A program made the translations under genes and the position numbers. A stretch of 7,548 nucleotides of DNA. Source: an uncultured Enorma sp. GTDB taxonomy: Bacteria > Actinomycetota > Coriobacteriia > Coriobacteriales > Coriobacteriaceae. The stretch lies in assembly GCA_905210055.1 (NCBI GenBank), contig CAJLVH010000095.1:1-7548 (forward strand), written 5' to 3'. The notes beneath the pieces were generated by a model. That model had not been told where the DNA came from, did not search any database, and saw nothing but the letters and a program-made list of their open reading frames with translations. Positions 1 through 6,600 of this stretch are shown here, one piece after another; position 1 is the first letter of the stretch; every line of letters begins with the position of its first letter.

Positions 1-36
1 GGGTACGTTTGTGTCGTTTTCGACACAAACGTACCC
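1..36. repeat. Perfect 16-bp inverted repeat with TTTT loop, clipped by window edge
   Basis: Bases 1-16 (GGGTACGTTTGTGTCG) are the exact reverse complement of bases 21-36, with TTTT (17-20) as the loop. The right side continues GTCCCC (37-42), so the left arm may also extend beyond the window start as GGGGAC. There is no U-tract after the stem, so it is not a standard intrinsic terminator for the upstream gene. It lies just upstream of the promoter at 46-74. It resembles the repeat at 2629-2712 in its ACC(C/T)GTCCC core, so I read it as a member of a dispersed palindromic (REP-like) intergenic repeat family. The palindrome is directly visible; the family assignment is inference. Confidence 0.85.
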
Positions 37-45
37 GTCCCCAAA

Positions 46-74
46 GTGACGCGACCAGAGCGCGCTGGTATACT
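46..74 (+). promoter_or_regulatory. Sigma-70-type promoter of the 157-aa hypothetical gene
   Basis: The -35 candidate GTGACG (46-51) matches TTGACA at 4 of 6 positions. It is separated by 17 bp from the -10 TATACT (69-74), which is preceded by TGG and so has extended -10 character. The expected transcription start is near 80-82, leaving a leader of about 24 nt before the ATG at 105. The palindrome at 1-36 ends 9 bp before the -35. Confidence 0.6.
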
Positions 75-91
75 CGCAGCGTATACGGTTT

Positions 92-98
92 AAGGAGG
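92..98 (+). promoter_or_regulatory. Shine-Dalgarno that fixes the start at 105
   Basis: AAGGAGG at 92-98 lies 6 nt upstream of the ATG at 105. It excludes the longer in-frame reading from position 9, which would begin inside the palindrome, read through the promoter and have no ribosome binding site. Confidence 0.85.
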
Positions 99-104
99 CC
101 AACT

Positions 105-578
105 ATGGCTGCACATGCGAACGAAGTGAACGCCGGCGCGGTGTCGCCCGAACTCGACGAGATGGTTTGCGACCTGATTGGCTACATGCTCGACGAGCTT
201 GCTGAAGGGCGCGACCCGGGCGTGCTCGCGTGTGCCGAAGATGCCGGGTCGGGACGTATCGATGCCGCGTTCACCGAAGACGGCGAGGAAGCCTGTCTCG
301 AGGCGGCGCAAGCATTCATCCGCGATAACGCACGCGGCAACCGCGAAGAGGGGTTGGGTGCCATCGAGCGCTACGCCATTGCCTATGCGGGAGCCGTACG
401 ACTCGAGAGCCGGTATCAAGATGCCGTGCTCGTGAGCTTCTATGAGTGCGGGCTCCACGATGAGGACGGGGCTCCTACGGGATATTCGGCATATGTGCTC
501 TTCGAGGGCGCGGGCGATGAAGAACAGTTCGCGTGGAGTGACCCCGAGCCCGCCGGGGAAGAGCCGCCGCTCATTTAG
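105..578 (+). CDS. Hypothetical acidic protein, 157 aa
   Basis: I do not recognise this protein. It is 157 residues long, starts MAAHANEVNA and ends GEEPPLI before TAG (576-578). It is strongly acidic, with many Asp/Glu, and has no signal peptide or membrane segment, so it is probably cytoplasmic. The first about 100 residues look mainly helical (for example around residues 18-33 and 61-75). Residues about 105-135 look like two beta strands, AVLVSFYECG and SAYVLFEGAG, joined by a charged turn. The tail is rich in Pro and Glu (SDPEPAGEEPP). There are four Cys residues, at 22, 43, 64 and 115, with no clear metal-site spacing. Start choice rests on the Shine-Dalgarno at 92-98. It has its own promoter and is separated from typA by 183 bp, so it is probably monocistronic. 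Codon use matches the neighbours. Being a real gene is likely; function is unknown. Confidence 0.8.
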   Translation: MAAHANEVNAGAVSPELDEMVCDLIGYMLDELAEGRDPGVLACAEDAGSGRIDAAFTEDGEEACLEAAQAFIRDNARGNREEGLGAIERYAIAYAGAVRLESRYQDAVLVSFYECGLHDEDGAPTGYSAYVLFEGAGDEEQFAWSDPEPAGEEPPLI

Positions 579-698
579 CTGCGGTATTTGCGCGGGCCGG
601 TGCCGCTTGCCTGGCTGCCAAAATGGGACTCGGTAGAAAGTTTATGGGTGCCGTGGTTATCGATGGCACGTTGCGCTCGCAGGGCTGCCGTTTAGCGA

Positions 699-704
699 TA
701 TAAT
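699..704 (+). promoter_or_regulatory. Probable -10 box of typA
   Basis: A perfect TATAAT stands at 699-704 in otherwise GC-rich DNA, 57 bp before the typA start. No good -35 sits at 16-18 bp spacing: 676-681 (CTCGCA) matches only 3 of 6, and TTGCGC at 671-676 is 22 bp away. The box is convincing, but the full promoter is not proven. A start near 711 would give a leader of about 50 nt. Confidence 0.5.
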
Positions 705-749
705 CTGCTAGTTTGCCGAACACTGCTAGCGTTTTTTCATTCGTTGTGC

Positions 750-756
750 AAAGGAG
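750..756 (+). promoter_or_regulatory. Shine-Dalgarno that fixes the typA start at 762
   Basis: AAAGGAG at 750-756 is 5 nt before ATG 762. An in-frame TTG at 744 would place the start upstream of this site and add six residues (MCKGAP) that do not fit the family N-terminus. 762 is therefore chosen. Confidence 0.85.
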
Positions 757-761
757 CACCA

Positions 762-2600
762 ATGCGCGTCGAGAACCTGAGGAACATCGCCATCATCGCC
801 CATGTCGACCATGGTAAAACTACGCTCGTAGACAAACTGCTGCGCGCGACGGACGCGTTCCGCGCCAACCAGCAGGTCGAGGACCGCGTGCTCGACTCGA
901 ACGACCAGGAGCGCGAGCGCGGCATCACGATCCTCGCCAAGAACTGCTCCATCGAGTACAAGGGCGTGAAGATTAATATCATCGACACCCCCGGCCACGC
1001 CGACTTCGGCGGCGAGGTGGAGCGCGTGCTCAAGATGGCCGACGGTGCCCTCTTGCTCGTCGACGCATTCGAAGGCCCCATGCCCCAGACGCGCTTCGTG
1101 TTGCGCCACGCCATCGACACCGGCCTCAAGATCATGATCGTGCTGAACAAGATCGACCGCCCGGGTGCCGACCCCGATCGCGCCTACAACGACTGCCTTG
1201 ACCTCATGGCCGATCTTGGCGCTACCGACGAGCAGCTCGACTTCGCCATGGAGCATGTGGTGTACGCGAGCGCGGTGAACGGCTACGCGCGCCTCGATCC
1301 GGCTGCCGACGGCGACAACATGTACCCGCTGCTCGACATGATCGTGCACGAGATGCCCGCGCCCGAGGTTGACGAGACGGCGCCGCTCGCCATGCAGTGC
1401 ATGACCATCGATCATTCCAGCTACGTGGGACGCATCGGTATCGGTCGCGTGTTCTCAGGCACGATTCACGACGGCGACACGATCCTCGTGGTGAAAAACG
1501 ACGGTTCCAGCTCTACGGCGACCGTGAAGCAGCTCTTCACCTTCGACTACCTCGGTCGCACGGAGTGCCAGGAGGTGCAGGCGGGTGACATCGCCGCTGT
1601 GGTGGGTATCGAGCGCACGGACATCGGCGATGTGTACACCGATCCGGAGAACCCGGTGCGTCTCGACCCCATCGAGATCGATCCGCCTACGCTTTCCGTC
1701 GTATTCGAAGCCTCGACCTCGCCGCTCGTTGGTCGCGACGGCGACATCGTAGGTGCGCGTCAGCTTAAGGAGCGCCTCGAGCGCGAGGGCGAGAACAACG
1801 TGACCATGCGCATCGAGGAGCTCGAGGATAAGAGCGGCGTCGAGGTCTCTGGTCGCGGCATCTTGCACCTTTCCGTGCTCATGGAGACCATGCGCCGCGA
1901 GGGCTTCGAGTTCCAGGTGGGTCGCCCGCGCGTGCTCATCAAGACCGACGAGCACGGCAACAAGCTCGAGCCCGTCGAGCAGGCCGTGGTGGAGTGCCCA
2001 GAGGAGTACTCAGGCAAGGTCATCGAGGTGTTCGGCAACGCTGGCGGCACCATGGTGAGCATGCACACCGGTACCACGGTGACGCACATGGAGTTTCGCA
2101 TCCCCACGCGCGGCGTCATGGGCCTTAAGAACCGCATTCTGAACGTGAGCCATGGCGAAGCCGTGTTCTACCATACGTTCCTCGAGTACGGTCCCTATGC
2201 AGGCGAGCTCGGCGGCCGCAACAATGGCGCCATGATCTCCATGACGACCGAGAAGGCCGTCGCCTACGCCCTCGGCACGCTGCAGGAGCGCGGTCAGCTT
2301 TTCGTTGAGCCGGGTACCGAGTGCTACGAAGGCATGATCGTGGGCGAGCGCAGCAAGCCGGGCGACATGGTGGTGAACATCGCGCGCACAAAGAACCTGG
2401 GCAACCAGCGTTCCTCGACGGCGGACATCGCCGTGCAGCTCACGCCGCCGCGCACGTTCACGCTCGAAGAGGCGCTCGAGTACATCACCGACGACGAGCT
2501 TGTCGAGGTCACGCCGAAGAACATCCGCCTGCGCAAGCGCATCCTGAACGCGACCGATCGCAAGAAGGCCGCCGTCCGCGCCGGCCTGGTGAAGAAGTAA
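762..2600 (+). CDS. typA: Ribosome-associated translational GTPase TypA/BipA
   Basis: This is a complete 612-residue TypA/BipA, close to the roughly 600-residue family norm. The family is an EF-G-like GTPase that binds the 70S ribosome and is linked to ribosome assembly, cold and stress adaptation. GTPase motifs seen: P-loop AHVDHGKT (13-20), switch I RGIT (53-56), DTPGH (75-79), NKID (129-132) and a G5 SA (170-171). Beta-barrel domain II and the EF-G-like domains follow. The BipA-specific C-terminal domain is clear: GVMGLKNR, EYGPYAGELGGRNNGAM, TKNLGNQRSS and DDELVEVTPKNIRLRKR are family hallmarks. The ATG at 762 has an AAAGGAG site 5 nt upstream, and the stop is TAA at 2598-2600. No truncation or missing motif is seen. 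It appears to be transcribed alone, from the TATAAT at 699, and is followed by a large palindrome. Codon use is strongly G/C-ending, as expected for a well-expressed gene in this genome. Confidence 0.97.
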   Translation: MRVENLRNIAIIAHVDHGKTTLVDKLLRATDAFRANQQVEDRVLDSNDQERERGITILAKNCSIEYKGVKINIIDTPGHADFGGEVERVLKMADGALLLVDAFEGPMPQTRFVLRHAIDTGLKIMIVLNKIDRPGADPDRAYNDCLDLMADLGATDEQLDFAMEHVVYASAVNGYARLDPAADGDNMYPLLDMIVHEMPAPEVDETAPLAMQCMTIDHSSYVGRIGIGRVFSGTIHDGDTILVVKNDGSSSTATVKQLFTFDYLGRTECQEVQAGDIAAVVGIERTDIGDVYTDPENPVRLDPIEIDPPTLSVVFEASTSPLVGRDGDIVGARQLKERLEREGENNVTMRIEELEDKSGVEVSGRGILHLSVLMETMRREGFEFQVGRPRVLIKTDEHGNKLEPVEQAVVECPEEYSGKVIEVFGNAGGTMVSMHTGTTVTHMEFRIPTRGVMGLKNRILNVSHGEAVFYHTFLEYGPYAGELGGRNNGAMISMTTEKAVAYALGTLQERGQLFVEPGTECYEGMIVGERSKPGDMVVNIARTKNLGNQRSSTADIAVQLTPPRTFTLEEALEYITDDELVEVTPKNIRLRKRILNATDRKKAAVRAGLVKK

Positions 2601-2628
2601 GGCGAGCAACCAAAGCGTTTGCAGAGGT

Positions 2629-2712
2629 TGACCCAATTAGGGACAGGTGCATTTTGGGACATCGTGCGCGGGCGTCGGATGTCCCAAAATGCACCTGTCC
2701 CTAATTGGGTCA
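2629..2712. repeat. Perfect 34-35-bp inverted repeat with 14-nt loop (REP-like palindrome)
   Basis: The left arm 2629-2663 and right arm 2678-2712 are exact reverse complements, with a 14-nt GC-rich loop (2664-2677). Beyond the stem the match resumes: GAGGT (2624-2628) on the left mirrors ACCTC (2712-2716) on the right, offset by one extra T on the left. Key core elements are GACCCAATTAGGGACAGGTG and its mirror. The element sits 29 bp after the typA stop. A transcript would fold into a very stable hairpin that could protect or attenuate the typA mRNA, but no U-tract follows it, so it is not a canonical intrinsic terminator. A 5-bp mini-hairpin CACCT/AGGTG (2711-2715 with 2723-2727) abuts its right end. 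It shares a core with the palindrome at 1-36. Mobilisation by a REP-associated tyrosine transposase acting in trans is an inference; no transposase is in the window. Confidence 0.9.
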
Positions 2713-2850
2713 CCTCGCATGCAGGTGATCTGCGTCCTTACTAAACCATGACGATGGCTTACGGCAACCTGAAACCGTTCTGATGCTGCACTCCTATCCT
2801 AGTTCCGATTCATGCTGACTCGCGCTGGCGGCGCGATAGAGGGGAGCATC
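2713..2850 (+). other. Spacer and leader upstream of the phosphoesterase gene
   Basis: This 138-bp stretch should hold the promoter of the secreted phosphoesterase gene, but I see no convincing -35/-10 pair. TATCCT (2795-2800) is the best -10-like hexamer and has no -35 at the proper spacing. No small gene or RNA gene is evident. Confidence 0.4.
2840..2846 (+). promoter_or_regulatory. Shine-Dalgarno that favours the start at 2851
   Basis: AGGGGAG at 2840-2846 is 4 nt before ATG 2851. The alternative in-frame ATG at 2812 has no purine-rich site upstream and would add 13 residues in front of an otherwise normal signal peptide. Confidence 0.75.
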
Positions 2851-3639
2851 ATGGCGGTGTCTGGTATCAAGGCTGTGCTGCGGCGGCTTCGGGTGGTTGC
2901 GGGTAGAGGAGGCGCGCGCCTTGCGGTTGTGCTTGCACTCGTCGTTGCCACGCTTTCCGCGGTGTATCCGGCTTCAGCTCGGGCTGCGGGCGATGTGTCC
3001 TTGCAGCCGGTCGACGGCTTCACCTTCGGCGTAATGAGCGATCCGCACTACTTCCCAGCTGAGTATCAGGGGACGCGCGCCGAAGCCTACCAGAATCAAA
3101 CCTCGGGCGACCTGCGCCTCATGGGCGAGAACGAGGCGCTTACCACGGCGGCGGCCGACCAGATGATTGCAGAGGGCAATCTTCCGAGCGTGCTGCTCGT
3201 TACGGGCGACCTCTCGAGTGAGGGCGAGCAGGCGAGCCACGAGGGTTTTGCCGAACAGATGGCGCGTCTACAGGATGCCGGCGTTGCGGTGCTCGTAATC
3301 CCGGGCAACCACGACCTCTACAACGACAGCGCCATGACATTCCAAGACGACACGCAGGTACGCGACAACGGAACGGGCGAGCTCTACACCACCGAGGCAG
3401 AGTTCCGCGAGATCTACGCGACTATGGGCTACGACGAGGAGGCCACGAAGGCCGCTTCCAATGGCGCCATCGAGAGCATCGATTACTACAAGCCTGTGAG
3501 TAACGGCGAGGTCGCAGATTGCCAGGGCGGCCTCTCCTATGTGGCGCGCACGAATGCCGGAGTGGCCTTCTTGATGATCGACACCGAGGTCTACACTTCA
3601 ACGGCCAGGGCAAGGCTGCCGGTAGCGGTGGCGGTATGA
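2851..3639 (+). CDS. Secreted metallophosphoesterase, N-terminal fragment (frameshifted)
   Basis: This 262-residue piece is the front of a broken, much larger gene. Residues 1-45 form a signal peptide: basic n-region with K7, R11, R12, R14, R19 and R23; hydrophobic core LAVVLALVVATLSAVYP (24-40); and an A-R-A cleavage site (43-45), so the product is exported. The mature part begins a calcineurin-like phosphoesterase fold with metal motif I D64-P-H66, motif II GD (119-120) and motif III GNHD (152-155). These residues bind a two-metal centre in this superfamily. Homologous-looking sequence stops at Y248. The last 14 residues (TSTARARLPVAVAV) are out of frame, and TGA (3637-3639) ends translation. 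The remaining two metal-binding motifs lie in the +3 frame just downstream. As written, the fragment lacks the final His ligands and should be inactive on its own. It is either a true pseudogene fragment or a sequencing error. The substrate is unknown; phosphomonoesters, phosphodiesters or nucleotides are all possible. Confidence 0.8.
   Translation: MAVSGIKAVLRRLRVVAGRGGARLAVVLALVVATLSAVYPASARAAGDVSLQPVDGFTFGVMSDPHYFPAEYQGTRAEAYQNQTSGDLRLMGENEALTTAAADQMIAEGNLPSVLLVTGDLSSEGEQASHEGFAEQMARLQDAGVAVLVIPGNHDLYNDSAMTFQDDTQVRDNGTGELYTTEAEFREIYATMGYDEEATKAASNGAIESIDYYKPVSNGEVADCQGGLSYVARTNAGVAFLMIDTEVYTSTARARLPVAVAV
3595..3596 (+). other. Frameshift site: apparent 1-bp deletion in the phosphoesterase gene
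   Basis: Upstream, codons in the 2851 frame read D-T-E-V-Y, ending with TAC at 3592-3594. Reading resumes in the other frame at TTC (3597-3599) as F-N-G-Q-G-K. Two bases, AC (3595-3596), are left between them. Adding one base, for example A to give AAC, restores a continuous Y-N-F-N reading through to the window end. The site has no homopolymer run and no X-XXY-YYZ slippery heptamer, so programmed frameshifting is unlikely. The exact deleted base is inferred. Confidence 0.8.
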
Positions 3640-6600
3640 TGTCGGACGAGCTGCGCGCCTGGGTGAAGTTCGAGGCCGCGAAGCTTACCGAAGAGGGCTA
3701 CACCATCATCGCCGGCGTACACCACCCGGTGCTCAACCACCAGACCACGGCGGAAACCGAATTCATCACCGATCGCATCGACGTCCAGAGCGGCGAGGGG
3801 ACTGCCAAGGACAACTCCAACATCATCGCCACGGAGCTCGCCGACGCGGGCATCCACTACGTGTTCTCTGGCCACATGCACGAGAACGACGTGGCGAGCT
3901 ACACCACCGCGGCGGGAAACACCATCTACGATATGGAGACGGGAGGCCTGTGCGCCTACCCCTCGCCGTATCGCCTGGCGGACGTGACCACCACCGAGGC
4001 GGGCGAGATCTCCCTGAGCCTGCAGAGCGTCAGCGTGAAGCAGGCACCCATGAACCAGAAGCTCGACGCGCCCAACGGGGAGCTCGTCGATACCGAGCCC
4101 GTGGATGTGCAAGAGTACGAGCGTAACGCCATGTACGGCGATCGCGAACCCGCGGAAACCGGTGAGTCCTTCATCACGCGCCTCGTCATGCGCTATGCGG
4201 CGCGCTACCTCGACCAGCTCGTGGATATCCCCGGCGCGCTCCAAAACATTGCGGGCATCGACCTCTACGACCTGCTCTTCAACAGCTTGCTCCCGAGCGT
4301 CTTGGGCGAGCCCCTCACGCTCGATCTAGGCGGATCGATCGGGGTCATCGAAGTTTCCTACGATACGGCAGGTGTCCACCTGAACCCCACGAGTGGCCTT
4401 GCGGGGGTTCTGAGCAGCTACACCGTGCGTTCCGAGGACATCCAGACCGAGGTGCAAAGCGTCCTCGACCAGATTGAGGCGAACTATATCGCGAACGGTC
4501 GCTTAGAGCAGGAGATTTCCGCACTCCTGGAGAACGTGGGTGACGTGAACCTGCTGAACCCCGAGAACCCCGTCGACACCTCGGGCAGGTGCTATACCCT
4601 GCGCCAACTGCTTCAGGATATGTTCCAGCGCCATAATTCGGGCGAAGATGCAGAGCCGATGTCCGCGGAGATGCAGGAGGCGCTCGAGAACCTCGCGTCG
4701 AGCCCCATCTTGCAGCGCAAGGTGGAGCAGGTGCTGAGCGAGGTGCTCTTCCCGCTCATCGATGAAGTGCTCGCCAACACGCACATCAACCTCGACACGC
4801 TCTTCGGACGGAACGTCCTGTGGAGCACCGCGATCGAGGCGGTTATCGGCGCGGGCAGCAATCCGAGCATTGCGCAGGTGCTCGACAAGTTCGGGCTCGA
4901 CCTCACGGGTGAGGGCGGCGTGCTCCAAGGGCTCATCGACCAGTATCTCACGGCAAGTGTGTATAACCAGATCGGCGGGCTCGTGAACGCTATGGTGAGC
5001 GGGTTCGCCGCAGACGGTGACGGCCTCGACGACGTTGTGGACGGCGAGGCGGTCGTACTCGAGGCGAGCATGAACCCCGAGGCCAACCCCACGCAAGAAA
5101 ACGGAGCCTTGCCGAGTCAGGTGAGCATGTCGCTCGATGCGGACGGCGAGGCACACTCTCGCAACTTCAGCTGGTATACCTCGACGGATATCGAAGGGTC
5201 TGATGTCCAGGTCGTCTCGGCCGAGGGCATCGAGAGCGCCGATGACGCGGCGACCGTTATGGAAGCCGGCGGAGAGGGCGTGACCTCCGCGAGCGGTGCC
5301 ACGCAGGTTGCCAACAAGGCCAAGGTGACGCTCAATCTCATTCTCATCACGAACTACGAGATTGTGCAGGAGAACCGCCACACCGCGACGGTCGAGGTGC
5401 CCGCGGGCGATTTCTACTACCGTGTTGGCGATGCCGGGCGCGGGTTCTGGACGGAGCCGGTGTTCGTCGACGGCGATGCCGAGGATGCCGATGAAGGCTA
5501 TACGGCTATCGTGGTGGCAGACTCGCAGGGCGCTTCGCAGGCAGATTACGATGCGTACGAGCAGGTGCTTGCCGAGGCAGAGGAGAGCACCGTCGACGAG
5601 GCGTTCGCCATCCACCTGGGCGATATGGTGGACGATGGCGCCAACGAGAACTATTGGAACTGGCTTATGAACACGGACGCCTCCATGGCGGTGGCGACCA
5701 TGCCGGTTGCTGGCAACCATGAGGCGCGCCAGGACGACGACGCGCTTGAGAACGCCGTGGCTGCGCACTACAACGTCGACATCCCCGAACAAGACACCTC
5801 GACGGGCATCTACTACTCGTTCGTATATGGCGACGTGACCTATATCGTGCTCAATACGAACGACGGTGATAGCGCGGTGGGCCAGGCGCAGCGTGAATGG
5901 GCTGCCGGCGTGGCCGACTCCGCCGAGACGACGTGGAAGGTTCTCATCACCCACAAGGCGCCCTACTCCAAGGGATCTCACCAGAATGACGCCGATGTTG
6001 TCGCGCTGCGCGGCTGGCTCAATACCTTCTGTACGCAGTACGACATCGACCTCGTACTCTCTGGCCATGATCACACCTACATGCGTACGCCGGCGCTTTC
6101 GAACGGCGCCGAGGTCGAAGCGACCACGACGACCGCCGTGGATAGCGAAGGCAACGAGTACCAAGCGCTCGTGAACCCATCGGGCACCACGTTCGTGATC
6201 CCGTCGACTTCGGGTTCCAAGTACTACGATATCGTGGAGAACGACCTGCCGTGCGAGGTGTCCTGGCAGGGATACCAACCTGTTTGGTCGACGCTCAAGA
6301 TCGAGGGCGACGCGCTCTTCTGGCAGAGCTATGCCTATGACGCCTCGTCCAACACGAGCGCGCTCATCGATTCCTTTGCCATCGCGAAGGATGATAACCT
6401 CACGCCTGCCGAGGAAGTCATGCGCTTGATCGAGAAGCTGCCGGATCCCGATGCGGGTTCCGAGGACATTCTCGCTGCGCAGCAAGCCATCGAAGAGGCG
6501 CGCGCCGCGTACGAAGCGCTCGAGGAAGCCGATAAGGAGCAGGTGAGCAATCTCTCCAAGCTCGAGCAGCTCGAGCAGCTCGAGCAGCTCGTTGAGGTCT

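Larger units (their letters stand above)
579..761 (+). other. Intergenic spacer upstream of typA
   Basis: The 183-bp spacer between the hypothetical gene and typA holds the typA -10 box and ribosome binding site. A short GTGCC/GGCAC pairing (649-653 with 665-669) and two copies of GGCTGCC (613-619 and 684-690) are present, but neither looks like a terminator or an established control site. I see no clear terminator for the upstream gene and no small gene with a ribosome binding site. Confidence 0.5.

Noticed and set aside
9..104. N-terminal extension of the hypothetical protein to position 9
   Set aside because: It would translate the palindrome, promoter and Shine-Dalgarno; the ATG at 105 has an ideal ribosome binding site.
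726..1415. 229-codon minus-strand open frame over typA
   Set aside because: Same in-register shadow effect opposite a certain gene; its composition is His/Val/Arg-rich and no ribosome binding site was noticed.
2010..2636. 208-codon minus-strand open frame over the typA 3' end
   Set aside because: It is a shadow of typA codons and starts in the spacer next to the palindrome without a promoter or ribosome binding site.
2629..2712. Intrinsic terminator of typA
   Set aside because: The stem is much too long and no T-run follows either arm on either strand. It may still reduce read-through, but it is not a canonical terminator.
1..2712. CRISPR array or insertion sequence
   Set aside because: There are only two unlike palindromes 2.6 kb apart, with no regularly spaced direct repeats, and no transposase gene or target-site duplication is visible.
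2812..2850. Earlier ATG for the phosphoesterase gene
   Set aside because: It has no Shine-Dalgarno, while ATG 2851 has AGGGGAG and starts directly with a typical signal peptide.
3589..3602. Programmed ribosomal frameshifting at the split
   Set aside because: There is no slippery heptamer or homopolymer and no obvious stimulatory structure; a deleted base explains the data more simply.
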